Shown: positions 18,579 to 26,804 of the stretch, in pieces
How the letters are laid out: every line of letters begins with the position of its first letter
How positions within the stretch are numbered: position 1 is the stretch's first letter
Origin: Bog-532 sp963742875
GTDB taxonomy: Bacteria > Actinomycetota > Actinomycetes > Streptosporangiales > Streptosporangiaceae
Assembly (NCBI GenBank): GCA_963742875.1
Contig: CAVUNO010000009.1
Coordinates: 1-64,000, forward strand
Length of the DNA: 64,000 nucleotides
Direction of reading: 5' to 3'
The notes under the pieces: generated by a model
Database searches by the model: none
Told to the model about the DNA's origin: nothing
Seen by the model: the letters and a program-made list of their open reading frames with translations, nothing else
Program-made: the position numbers and the translations under genes

Positions 18579-19773
18579 CCGGCCTGGTGGTCCCGGGCCT
18601 GACCGGCCTGCAGGCTCCGGGCCGGACCAGGCCGGACGCCCGGGGCCCGATGAGCCGCCTTTCGTCGGCGTCCTGTCGGGCTTCGTGGCCGCGCTCCGGG
18701 CGGCCGGGCTGGCCGTCGGCACGGGCGACCTGCTGACCTACTGCGCGGCGATGGCCCCGCTGGACCCGACCGACCTCCTCGACCTGTACTGGGCGGGCCG
18801 CGCGACGCTGGTCAGCCGCAAGGACGACATCGACGTCTACGATGAGGTGTTCCGCGCCTACTTCCTCGCGGACTCGGGTCCGGCCCGGCTCATGTTCACA
18901 ATCAACGCGCAGGTCGCGGCGGAGGTGAACGGGGCCGTTCTGGACGTGCCAGCCACCGACCCGCCCGGGGACGGTGACGAACAGGAGGCCACGCTCGGCC
19001 TGATGGCCTCGGCCGCCGAAGCGCTCCGGCGCAAGTCGTTCGGCGCCTGCACCCCGGAGGAACTGGCGGCGGTACGCCGGATCATGACCAGGATGCGTCT
19101 CACCCCGCCCAAGCGGCGCACCCGGCGCACCCAGGCCGCGCGCGCGGGGCGGACCCCGGACCTGCGCCGGACGATACGGGCCTCGATGCGGGCGGGTGGC
19201 GAGCCCGCGGAGCTGCGCTGGCAGCGGCGCAAGGTCAAGCGGCGGCCGCTCATCCTCATCCTCGACATCTCCGGGTCGATGGCCGACTATTCGCGGAGCA
19301 TGCTGCAGTTCGCCTATTCGGCCCGCCGGGCGTCCGGCCGGGTCGAGGTATTCTGCTTCGGCACCCGGCTCACCCGCGTCACCCGTCCGCTGGGCCGGCG
19401 CCGCCCGGATGAGGCCCTGGAGCAGGCCGGGCTGGCCGTCCTGGACTGGGAGGGCGGGACCCGGATCGGGGCCTCGCTGGATGCCTTCGTCCGGCAGTGG
19501 GGACGGCGGGGGCTGGCCCGCGGCGGGGTCGTCGTGATCTGCTCGGATGGCCTGGACCGGGGTGACCCGGAGGTGCTGGCCACCGCGATCGAACGGCTCT
19601 CCCGGCAGTGTCACCGGCTGGTCTGGCTGAACCCGCACAAGGGCCATGACCCGGACTTCCGGCCGACCACATTGGGCATGATAGTGGTCGCGCCTCATGT
19701 CGATCTGATGCTGTCCGGCCACGACCTGGATAGCCTGGAGGAACTGGCGGTGCTGCTGCCGACGCTGAGCTAG
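18571..19773 (+). CDS. coxE: VWA-domain protein, CoxE type
   Basis: The 400-residue protein has a Pro/Gly/Asp-rich N-terminus (residues 1-30), a helical region with TGDLLTYCAAMAPLDPTDLL, and a C-terminal von Willebrand A domain whose metal site (MIDAS) is DISGSMADYS at 232, with the Thr/Asp partners in EGGTRIGASLDAF and VVVICSDGLDRGDPEVL. It is the usual partner of the MoxR ATPase upstream. Its stop codon TAG coincides with the first bases of IS630 copy 2. The TA target duplication keeps the stop, so the protein is not changed. Confidence 0.87.
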   Translation: MPDRPGGPGPDRPAGSGPDQAGRPGPDEPPFVGVLSGFVAALRAAGLAVGTGDLLTYCAAMAPLDPTDLLDLYWAGRATLVSRKDDIDVYDEVFRAYFLADSGPARLMFTINAQVAAEVNGAVLDVPATDPPGDGDEQEATLGLMASAAEALRRKSFGACTPEELAAVRRIMTRMRLTPPKRRTRRTQAARAGRTPDLRRTIRASMRAGGEPAELRWQRRKVKRRPLILILDISGSMADYSRSMLQFAYSARRASGRVEVFCFGTRLTRVTRPLGRRRPDEALEQAGLAVLDWEGGTRIGASLDAFVRQWGRRGLARGGVVVICSDGLDRGDPEVLATAIERLSRQCHRLVWLNPHKGHDPDFRPTTLGMIVVAPHVDLMLSGHDLDSLEELAVLLPTLS

Positions 19774-20960
19774 TGAGCCGGTCTTGAGTTTCCCAGTCAC
19801 CACGTGAGTTGATTTGTCCCCCAGTCTGGCGCTGACGGCTATCGCCTGGCTGGCGGGTGCGGTCTGCTGGGGATATGGCAGATCCCAGGTTAGAGCCGCT
19901 GGTGCTCTCGGAAGACGAGCGACGCACGCTGGAGAGCTGGGCCAGGCGCCGCAGCACCGCGCAGGGCCTTGCGTTGCGGGCGCGGATCGTGCTGGCTTGC
20001 GCAGAAGGCGCACCCAACATCGCGGTGGCCGCCCGGCTGGGCGCCAGCCGGGGCACCGTGACCAAGTGGCGGGAGCGGTTCTTGCGCCGGCGGCTGGATG
20101 GGCTGTGCGACGAACCGCGGCCGGGGGTGCCGCGCACCATCACTGACGCCCAGGTGGAGGAGGTGGTGGTGCGCACCCTGGAGGAGGTGCCGGCGGGTGC
20201 CACGCACTGGTCCAAGCGGGAGCTGGCCCGGAAGGCGGGCATCTCGCCGACCAGCGTGCACCGTATCTGGCGGGCCTTTGGCTTGCAGCCGCACCGGGTG
20301 GAGGAGTTCAAGATCTCCCCAGACCCACTGCTCATCGACAAGATCCGCGATGTGGTGGGGCTCTACCTGGCCCCGCCCGCCACGGCGGCGGTCTTCTGCG
20401 TTGATGAGAAGCCGCAGATCCAAGCGCTGGAGCGGACCGCCCCGGTGCTACCGATGATCCCCGGCATTCCCGAGCGGCGCAGCTTCGATTACACCCGGCA
20501 CGGCACCGTGGACCTGTTCGCCGCGCTCAACACCGCCACCGGCAAGGTGATCGGCAAGCTGGCCGCACAGCACACGGCGGAGGACTTCCGCGATTTCCTC
20601 AACGACATCGACCGGCAGGTCGAGCCCGGCCTGGCCGTCCACGTCATCTGCGACAACCTCTCCGCGCATAAAGCGCCGGCGGTGCACAAGTGGCTACTGG
20701 CGCACCCGCGGTTCGAGCTGCACTTCACGCCGACATACTCGTCGTGGATCAGCCAGGTCGAGCGGTGGTTCGCCGAACTGGAACGGCGCTGCCTCGAGCG
20801 CGGCACCTTCTGCTCGCTGGACGCGCTCAAGACCGCGCTGGAGGAGTGGATCAGCACCTGGAACGAAACGGCACGGCCATTCAAGTGGACCAAGACCGCC
20901 GACCAGATCATCGACCGCATCTGCCGTTACTGCTCACGTATCTCAGGACCGGGACACTAG
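19770..20960 (+). mobile_element. IS630-family insertion sequence, copy 2 (complete)
   Basis: Terminal inverted repeats are CTAGTGAGCCGGTCTTGAG at 19770 and CTAGTGTCCCGGTCCTGAG reading inward from 20960 (16 of 19 match). The flanks show TA on both sides, the expected target duplication. The element contains one intact transposase gene and is 1191 bp long. It is inserted in the stop codon of the coxE-type gene. Confidence 0.93.
19857..20960 (+). CDS. IS630-family transposase (copy 2)
   Basis: This is a 367-residue protein identical to the product of copy 1. It is a complete DDE transposase with two N-terminal helix-turn-helix modules and catalytic acidic residues in FCVDEKPQIQ, HVICDNLSAHKA and WISQVERWFAELE. 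The stop codon TAG is formed within the right terminal repeat. Because both element ends are present, this copy should still be mobile. Confidence 0.95.
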   Translation: MRSAGDMADPRLEPLVLSEDERRTLESWARRRSTAQGLALRARIVLACAEGAPNIAVAARLGASRGTVTKWRERFLRRRLDGLCDEPRPGVPRTITDAQVEEVVVRTLEEVPAGATHWSKRELARKAGISPTSVHRIWRAFGLQPHRVEEFKISPDPLLIDKIRDVVGLYLAPPATAAVFCVDEKPQIQALERTAPVLPMIPGIPERRSFDYTRHGTVDLFAALNTATGKVIGKLAAQHTAEDFRDFLNDIDRQVEPGLAVHVICDNLSAHKAPAVHKWLLAHPRFELHFTPTYSSWISQVERWFAELERRCLERGTFCSLDALKTALEEWISTWNETARPFKWTKTADQIIDRICRYCSRISGPGH

Positions 20961-20969
20961 GAGCATCCG

Positions 20970-21038
20970 GTGAAGTGGAGTGTGGGGATCGAGGCCGAGG
21001 GCCGGGTGGAAGCGATCAGCGAGGACGAGGAACTTTGA
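20970..21038 (+). pseudogene. N-terminal remnant of a small actinobacterial protein
   Basis: A GTG-started frame reads VKWSVGIEAEGRVEAISEDE and ends after 22 codons. It resembles the opening of small proteins common in actinomycetes that begin with a K-W-x-V-x-I-x-A-E-G pattern. This is recall, not a search result. The expected continuation is absent, so it is probably a truncated relic upstream of the GIY-YIG-like gene. Confidence 0.3.
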
Positions 21039-21072
21039 GGACGCTCGCCGTCACGCCCGCGGGCGGCCCGCG

Positions 21073-21567
21073 GTGATCCGGCTGGGCTCGCTGGCCGGCT
21101 ACCCGTTCGAGGGCCCGCGGCTGCTGGCCGGGTGGACGCCGCCGGCCACCCCAGCCGTCTACGCCATCGCCTACAAGCCCGACCCGGAGACCAAGCCGGA
21201 ACGGTACGCGGTGATCTACGTTGGCCACAGCGACGACCTCACCGCCGAGCGCTTCCCGTTCAAGCATCCCCGGTCGCCGTGCTGGGTGCAGCGTGCGGGC
21301 TCCCGCTGGAAGGTCTATATCTGCACCTACGAGGTGCCGGGCGGGGGCCGCGCGCACCGCGAGCAGATCGCCCGCGAGCTGACCGCGATCTACCACCCGC
21401 GCTGTAACACCCAGCAGTACGACCAGGCCTGGAAGGATCACTGGATCGGCGAGTACTCGGCCCCGACCACCGGCCCGCTGGCCTCCCGCGGCCCGGACGA
21501 TCCACCTGCAGGCCAACCGATGCCGCGTGCCTTAAGGCCGAAGTCCCCCCAGCGATCCGCGCGCTAG
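21073..21567 (+). CDS. GIY-YIG-like domain protein
   Basis: From GTG 21073 the product of about 164 residues reads VIRLGSLAGYPFEGPRLL. It then shows the GIY-YIG layout: AVYAIAYKPDP (first strand), YAVIYVGHSDDLTAERFP (second strand, with YVG in the YIG place), a His in FKHPRSPCW, and AHREQIARELTAIYHPRCN, where a Glu and the terminal P-x-C-N resemble the end of the domain. Classical members cut DNA, but many solitary bacterial ones have no known role. The C-terminal 35 residues are Pro-rich and probably disordered. Longer starts upstream exist but lack the conserved signal. Confidence 0.6.
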   Translation: MIRLGSLAGYPFEGPRLLAGWTPPATPAVYAIAYKPDPETKPERYAVIYVGHSDDLTAERFPFKHPRSPCWVQRAGSRWKVYICTYEVPGGGRAHREQIARELTAIYHPRCNTQQYDQAWKDHWIGEYSAPTTGPLASRGPDDPPAGQPMPRALRPKSPQRSAR

Positions 21568-21737
21568 GCCGTTTACCTGGTCTTTTTACCTGGTCTTTCG
21601 TTATGCACCTTTTCATGCATTATCAGATGACATTTACGGCAGCTATCAATCACGCCGTAGGCACTTGGTTTCTGCCGCTACTTCTGCGCAACTGAACGCG
21701 TACCTGGGGCGCTACGCCCGCTGAGCACCTTGGGGTC

Positions 21738-22577
21738 ATGAACAACGCGACCCTGGCCCGCGGGCCAATTTCAGCCAATAACGAGAGCCCTACTGACGCT
21801 AGCTCCGCGCCACGGGTGTCGGTGATCATCCCGACCCTCAACGAGGCTAAGAACCTGCCGCATGTGTTCGCGCGAATTCCGGCGGACGTGCACGAGGTGA
21901 TCATCGTCGACGGCCACTCCGCCGACGATACGATCGCGGTGGCGCGCGAACTGCGGCCCGACGTCAGCATCGTGATGCAGACGCGCCGCGGCAAGGGAAA
22001 CGCGCTTGCCTGCGGTTTCGAGGTGGCGACCGGCGACATCATCGCCATGATCGACGCGGATGGGTCGACCGACCCGGGCGAGATTCCCCGGTTCGTCCAG
22101 GCTCTGCTCGACGGCGCCGATTTCGCGAAGGGAAGCAGGTACTGCGAGGGCGGGGGCAGCAGCGACATCACGCCGCTCCGGGGCCTCGGCAACAAGGTCC
22201 TCAGCCGCATGGTGAACGTCCTGTACAGCACCCGCTATTCGGACCTGTGCTACGGTTACAACGTTTTCTGGCGGCGCTGCCTGCCCGCCTTCGGCCTGGA
22301 CGCCGGAACGCCCGGCCAGGATTCCGACAAGAAGCTCTGGGGTGACGGCTTCGAGGTCGAGACGCTGATCAACATCCGCGTGGCGGCCGCTGGCCTGCTC
22401 ATCGCTGAGGTGCCGAGCTTCGAGCACTCCCGGATTCACGGCACCAGCAACCTGGACACCTTCGCCGACGGCCGCCGGGTGCTGCGCACCATCCTGGCCG
22501 AGCGCCGCCGGGCCAGGACCAAGGCCCGCGAAGCCGGCGCCTTCGCCCAGGGCGTGGCTGAGGAGGCAGCGCGATGA
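21738..22577 (+). CDS. Family 2 glycosyltransferase (polyprenyl-phosphate sugar transferase-like)
   Basis: The 279-residue enzyme has the GT-A core: PRVSVIIPTLNEAKNLPHVF, VIIVDGHSADDTIAVARE, GKGNALACGFEVATGDIIAM and the DxD motif in IDADGSTDPGEIP. YNVFWRRCLPAF and DGFEVETLINIRVA follow, resembling dolichyl/polyprenyl-phosphate mannosyl- or glucosyltransferases. It has no transmembrane segment. The stop overlaps the ATG of a second GT2 gene start (22574), most of which has been deleted. It belongs to the glycan locus that continues to 37331. Confidence 0.85.
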   Translation: MNNATLARGPISANNESPTDASSAPRVSVIIPTLNEAKNLPHVFARIPADVHEVIIVDGHSADDTIAVARELRPDVSIVMQTRRGKGNALACGFEVATGDIIAMIDADGSTDPGEIPRFVQALLDGADFAKGSRYCEGGGSSDITPLRGLGNKVLSRMVNVLYSTRYSDLCYGYNVFWRRCLPAFGLDAGTPGQDSDKKLWGDGFEVETLINIRVAAAGLLIAEVPSFEHSRIHGTSNLDTFADGRRVLRTILAERRRARTKAREAGAFAQGVAEEAAR

Positions 22578-22761
22578 GCACACGCCAGTTGCCCACGGTG
22601 TCGGTAGTGATCGCAGCCTTCTCCAGCGAGCGGTGGGATACCTGCAGGACGCCCGGATCGGGGCGCTGGCGGTCGTCACCAAGTCCGTGCCCGCGTGGGC
22701 GGTAATGGTCGGCAATCCCGGACGCGTCATCCGCCTGGACGAGCCGCTGCCGCAGGCCTGA
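22574..22761 (+). pseudogene. Deletion scar: GT2 start fused to hexapeptide acyltransferase tail
   Basis: The ATG at 22574 opens a GT2 gene (MSTRQLPTVSVVIAAFSSER) that overlaps the upstream gene as operon partners do. After about 20 codons, near 22632, GT2 similarity stops. The other frame then reads GYLQDARIGALAVVTKSVPA and AVMVGNPGRVIRLDEPL up to the stop at 22761, the C-terminal end of a left-handed beta-helix (hexapeptide) acetyltransferase. Both genes are thus decapitated by one deletion or rearrangement. Neither piece can be functional. Confidence 0.7.
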
Positions 22762-23009
22762 CCGGCGCTGCTGAGAGGCGGACGCGGTAAATGGTGGCGT
22801 CAAGCCGACCTTCGCGAACGCCTCCAGGCCCAGGTCCTCCAGCGCCCAGAGGACGAGTAGCCAGCAAGATCAATCTCAGCGCAACCACGTGTCCATTGAT
22901 CCCCGGGGCTTAGCGCGGATTTCCACGCGGCTGGTTCGGCGCACGGTTCAGGTGAACTCATATCAGGGTCCGGTTGCCGTTACCTGATCGATCAACTTCT
23001 GTCTCATGA

Positions 23010-24443
23010 TCAGGCAGCCTCTCCTTGCGGAGGGGCGGTCCCCGTCTGATCGGCGGCGGGTGGGCCGCTGCGCGGGGTTGACGCTTCCTCGCCTCCGGCC
23101 ACCGCACCCGAGAGTGGGCTGGTCTTACGGATGGCTCTACGTCCTGCCACCGGGCCACTCCCGGCGGGCCTGCCTTCCACGCCGGGGGCGTGCTCGCTCA
23201 GGCGGGCGAGGTTGATCGCGGCATTCACATCGCGGTCGTGCAGGGCGCCGCAGCCGTCACACGTCCAGTTGCGCTCGGCCAGGGTGAGCTTGGCTTTCAC
23301 CACGCCGCAGGCCGAGCAGGTCTTCGAGGATGGATACCACCGGCCGGCCACCACAAGCCGGGAGCCGTACCAGGTGCTCTTGTAGGCGAGCTGGCGACGC
23401 AGTTCGGCCGGGGCGGCGTCGGCGATGGCCCGGTTCAGCCCGCGGCCGCCGCGGCCCGCGCCGGGTTTACGCCGGGACATCCCCGTGACGTTGAGGTCCT
23501 CGACAACGATGACCTGGTGGCGTTGGGCCAGCGCGGTGGTTGCCTTGTGCAACGTGTCGCGGCGCAGATCGGCAGCCCGGGCGTGCACCCGCCCGATCTG
23601 CGCCCGGGTGCGCCGCCACCGGCGCGAGGCCCGCTGCCCGGTGCGCCGGTCCGGGCCGATCTGCCGGGCCGCTTTGCGTTGCAGGACCCGTAGCCGGGCC
23701 TGCGCCGCCGCCAGCGGCTTCGGTGCGGGCACGCGCGCGAGCACGGTGCCGTCCGTCGCGGCGGCCACCAGCATGTCCCGCACGCCCAGGTCGACGCCGA
23801 TCATCGGGTGGGCCCGGTCCAGGCCCACGTGCGCGGGGCGGGCCAGGTGGCGCTGCACCTCGACGGTGAACGCGCATTGCCAGCGCCGCCCGTCGAAGGA
23901 CACCGCGGCTGACAGGATCCGTGCGGCCCCGCCGCGGACCCGGTCCAGCAGCGCATCGGCCGGCTCGTGGGTCTTGACCCGGCCGATGCGGGGCAGCACC
24001 ACATGCGTGCCGTCCTGCACGCGGATCGCGCCGGTGGTGAACCGGCACGATACCCGCGACCGGCGCCGGGACTTGAACCGCGGGAAGCCGATCCCCGGGC
24101 CGCGTCGCTTGCCGGCCCTACTGCCGGAGTACTGCTTCAACCCGCGGGCCAGGGCGTCCAGCCCGGAGTTGTACGCCTCCTTGCTGTTCTCCGGCCACCA
24201 CGGCGCGATCTCGTCCTTGTTCGCGTTCCACCACCGGCGCAGCGCCGGCAGCGTCCACGGCACCTCGGTCAGCTGATCTTCGGGCACCCCGTAGGAGCGT
24301 TCGGCCGCGCGCTGGTCCAGGCACCGCCGCACCCGGGCCAGTCCCTCGTTGAACGCCTTGCGCGCCGCGCCGCAGTGCGAGGCCAGCGCGCGCGCCTGCC
24401 CGGCTGCCGGATCCAGCGCGAACCGGTACGCCTGCAGCACCAC
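23010..24443 (-). CDS. tnpB: IS607 TnpB RNA-guided nuclease
   Basis: The 477-residue protein begins VLQAYRFALDPAAGQARALA after a GTG, matching the TnpB N-terminal helix-turn-helix (OrfB_IS605 N-terminal domain). The RuvC catalytic sites are GVDLGVRDMLVA (Asp), VIVVEDLNVTGM (Glu) and HDRDVNAAINLA (Asp). The zinc finger is CSACGVV and CDGCGAL. A Gly/Pro-rich C-terminal tail of about 60 residues is probably disordered. All catalytic residues are present, so it may be an active guide-directed nuclease. The guide RNA should come from the element end just downstream (about 22980-23010). The start is next to the stop of tnpA. Confidence 0.9.
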   Translation of the reverse strand: MVLQAYRFALDPAAGQARALASHCGAARKAFNEGLARVRRCLDQRAAERSYGVPEDQLTEVPWTLPALRRWWNANKDEIAPWWPENSKEAYNSGLDALARGLKQYSGSRAGKRRGPGIGFPRFKSRRRSRVSCRFTTGAIRVQDGTHVVLPRIGRVKTHEPADALLDRVRGGAARILSAAVSFDGRRWQCAFTVEVQRHLARPAHVGLDRAHPMIGVDLGVRDMLVAAATDGTVLARVPAPKPLAAAQARLRVLQRKAARQIGPDRRTGQRASRRWRRTRAQIGRVHARAADLRRDTLHKATTALAQRHQVIVVEDLNVTGMSRRKPGAGRGGRGLNRAIADAAPAELRRQLAYKSTWYGSRLVVAGRWYPSSKTCSACGVVKAKLTLAERNWTCDGCGALHDRDVNAAINLARLSEHAPGVEGRPAGSGPVAGRRAIRKTSPLSGAVAGGEEASTPRSGPPAADQTGTAPPQGEAA

Positions 24444-25031
24444 TCAGGCCGCCGCATCCATCTCAGCGTTCCTGGCCGCGGTGACCGCACGCATCGCCCG
24501 GTTACGGGCACCGCGGCGGCCGTACAGCCGGGCACACATCGAAGTAAGCACCTCGATCATGTCGCGGACCAGGTCATCGGTGGTCTCACCCGGGTCGGCC
24601 ACGATCAGACGCCGGCCGTGCGCGGCCAGCGCCGCGTCCAGGTGCTCCACCCCGAAACGGGCCAGCCGGTCGCGGTGCTCCACAACGATCACCGCGGCAG
24701 AAGGGTCTGACAGGATCCGCCGCAGCTTCGGACGTTTGCCGTTCAGCCCGGACCCGACCTCGCGCACCACCCCGGCCACCGTCAGGCCCTGACCGGTAAC
24801 CCATTCGGTAACCCGGGCCACCTGCCGGTCCAGGTCGGCGCGCTGGTCATGCGAGGACACCCGCGCGTACACCACCACCCCAGCGGCGCCGCTGCTCGCA
24901 GCGGGCACCTCGACCAGGATCGTGCCGGTCGCGGTCTGCCGAGCTGGCACCGGCAGCTTGCCATCCCGCCACCACCGCCACGCCGTCTGATAATGCACAC
25001 CCTCCCGGGCGGCCCACTCGTGAAGCTTCAC
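24444..25031 (-). CDS. tnpA: IS607 serine recombinase TnpA
   Basis: The 195-residue protein has a MerR-like HTH at residues 1-35 (MKLHEWAAREGVHYQTAWRW) followed by a serine-resolvase domain. The nucleophile Ser sits in VVVYARVSSHDQRADLDRQ. AVIVVEHRDRLARFGVEHL contains the conserved DRLAR motif. GRRLIVADPGETTDDLVRDM and the arginine-rich C-terminus complete the domain. The order HTH then catalytic domain is the inverted arrangement specific to IS607. Length is normal. Confidence 0.92.
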   Translation of the reverse strand: MKLHEWAAREGVHYQTAWRWWRDGKLPVPARQTATGTILVEVPAASSGAAGVVVYARVSSHDQRADLDRQVARVTEWVTGQGLTVAGVVREVGSGLNGKRPKLRRILSDPSAAVIVVEHRDRLARFGVEHLDAALAAHGRRLIVADPGETTDDLVRDMIEVLTSMCARLYGRRGARNRAMRAVTAARNAEMDAAA

Positions 25032-25496
25032 AACACTGATGCAAACAGATGTTTGCTGATATCTGATGACGCCACGCCGAGCAGTTGCTAACCCCCACCA
25101 GGGAACGGTCGTGGTGTCGGGCAGCCCGGCCTTGCGCAGTACGGGTGAGTAGGCGCGGCGTTCGACGCACCAGCGGACGACGACCGGGCGCTCGCCCAGC
25201 CTGGTGTCCGGCCATGGGGTGGAACCCCTGCGATCAGCGGTTCACGTGATCGCCGGCGACTGAGGGCCCACGGGGCCCACGGTAGCGTCGGCTGGATCGG
25301 TAACCGGCCCTGACGGCGCGGCGAAGTGCCGTTAATTGCCGCTGCAACCGGTCGGCAACTGAGTGCTATCTGCGCTGCTACGGCGGCGCACGAATCTGAA
25401 GCCATGAGAACAAATCGCGCCCCACGGGCCGTGACGGAAGGACTCCGCGCCGGGAGGCCGGGGCTTGCTTCGTCCGCAGTCAAGGGGGATACAGAA
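25032..25496. other. Region with decayed coding sequence upstream of a GT2 gene
   Basis: No complete gene is seen. On the minus strand around 25090-25215 a frame reads GERPVVVRWCVERRAYSPVL and may be the end of a lost gene that I cannot identify. The last 100 bases lead into the GT2 gene, with a purine-rich ribosome site (AAGGGGG) before ATG 25497. Confidence 0.35.
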
Positions 25497-26675
25497 ATGC
25501 TTCAACCTTATACGAGTGCGGCCTGCGGCCTGCCGGCGGTGGCCACGGCTGCTGATGGCCGCATTGACGCGGCGATGCTGGCGAGCGGCGAGAACCGCGG
25601 TGATGCGCTGACGCTGCGTCAGGTGAGCGTCCCTGTCGCCACGAGCCGTGCCGCCCCGCCGGCGGTATCCGTGATCGTGTGTGCCTTTACCGAGGACCGC
25701 TGGGAGGACCTGTCACGGGCCGTCGACTCCCTCCACCAGCAGACCGAGCAAGCACGAGAGATCATTGTCGTGATCGATCACTGTCCGGGGCTGCTGCACC
25801 GCGCGCGGCGTGACCTGACGGGCGTAACCGTTGTGCCGAACCGTTTCGGCAAGGGCCTGTCGGGTGGCCGCAACACGGGCGTGCTGGCAGCTAGCGGGGA
25901 TGTGATCGCCTTCCTTGACGATGACGCGGCGGCGGATCCGGGCTGGATCGCGGCGATCTCCGATTGCTACCGGGACCCTCGCGTCCTCGGCGTCGGCGGC
26001 CTGGTCGAGCCCGCCTGGGACAACGGGCGGCCCTCCTGGTTCCCGCCAGAGCTCGACTGGGTGGTTGGCTGCAGCTACCGGGGCTTGCCGGAGGTCAGTG
26101 CGCCGGTGCGGAATTTCATCGGCGCCAACATGTCCCTACGCCGGGAGGTTCTTGACCGGCTGGGCGGGTTCTCGGTCGCTTTGGGCCGGGTGGGCTCTGT
26201 TCCGCTCGGCTGTGAGGAGACCGAACTGTGCCTGCGGGCCAGTCAGCTTCACCCCGAGGGAGTTCTCCTCTACGAGCCTGCCGCCTCCGTCTCGCACCGG
26301 GTGCGCGCCAAGCGCGCGACCTGGGCCTACCTGCGTTCCCGCTGCTATGCGGAGGGGTTGTCCAAGGCCACCGTCGCGAAACTGGCCGGGAGCCGTCGGG
26401 CGCTGGCCTCCGAACGCTCCTACGTGCGGTCAGTGATACCCCGTGCCGTGATCATGGCACTGACGGGCGCGGTTCGGGGCCGACGAGCGGGGCTGGCTAC
26501 TGCACTTGTCCTCATCGGAGCGGTCGCGACCACCGCGACCGGTTATGCCGTGGCCATGCTCGCCGCTTCCGGGACATCTCGATATGCCGCCGGCACGGTT
26601 CACCGGCAGACCGGTCTGCGGACTGTGTCCGCGCCAAGCGCGGAAGAGCACCCCGTAGGACGTAAGGCGGCGTAG
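25497..26675 (+). CDS. Family 2 glycosyltransferase with C-terminal membrane helix
   Basis: Start ATG 25497 is preferred because AAGGGGG precedes it; the open frame extends upstream. The GT-A core is at about residues 58-300: PAVSVIVCAFTEDRWEDLSR, NRFGKGLSGGRNTGVLAASG, the DxD-type motif in FLDDDAAADPGW, FIGANMSLRREVLDRLGGF and GCEETELCLRASQLHPEG. Near the C-terminus a hydrophobic stretch (GLATALVLIGAVATTATGYA) probably anchors the enzyme in the membrane. It is one of several GT2 enzymes of the glycan locus. Donor and acceptor are unknown. Confidence 0.82.
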   Translation: MLQPYTSAACGLPAVATAADGRIDAAMLASGENRGDALTLRQVSVPVATSRAAPPAVSVIVCAFTEDRWEDLSRAVDSLHQQTEQAREIIVVIDHCPGLLHRARRDLTGVTVVPNRFGKGLSGGRNTGVLAASGDVIAFLDDDAAADPGWIAAISDCYRDPRVLGVGGLVEPAWDNGRPSWFPPELDWVVGCSYRGLPEVSAPVRNFIGANMSLRREVLDRLGGFSVALGRVGSVPLGCEETELCLRASQLHPEGVLLYEPAASVSHRVRAKRATWAYLRSRCYAEGLSKATVAKLAGSRRALASERSYVRSVIPRAVIMALTGAVRGRRAGLATALVLIGAVATTATGYAVAMLAASGTSRYAAGTVHRQTGLRTVSAPSAEEHPVGRKAA

Positions 26676-26804
26676 CCGGGGAGTAAGTCACTTCAGTCAC
26701 GTAAACACCACGAGCCATGATGGTAACAACGGGGTCGCGTACCGGCTGCTGGCGGTGCACCGGCCATGGCTTCTGGGTTGCCGTTGTAACGTTAGCGCAG
26801 CCGG

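Larger units (their letters stand above)
22980..25095 (-). mobile_element. IS607-family element (serine recombinase plus TnpB)
   Basis: The element holds tnpA (24444-25031) and tnpB (23010-24443) as adjacent minus-strand genes, the standard IS607 layout. IS607 elements have no clear terminal inverted repeats, so the outer limits given are estimates. It lies between the acyltransferase scar and the next GT2 gene of the glycan locus. Both genes look intact. Confidence 0.8.

Noticed and set aside
1..20960. Composite transposon bounded by the two IS630 copies
   Set aside because: Copy 2 has its own TA flanks and full ends, copy 1 lacks one terminal repeat, and the segment between carries ordinary chromosomal genes. 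Nothing shows that the 21 kb moved as a unit.
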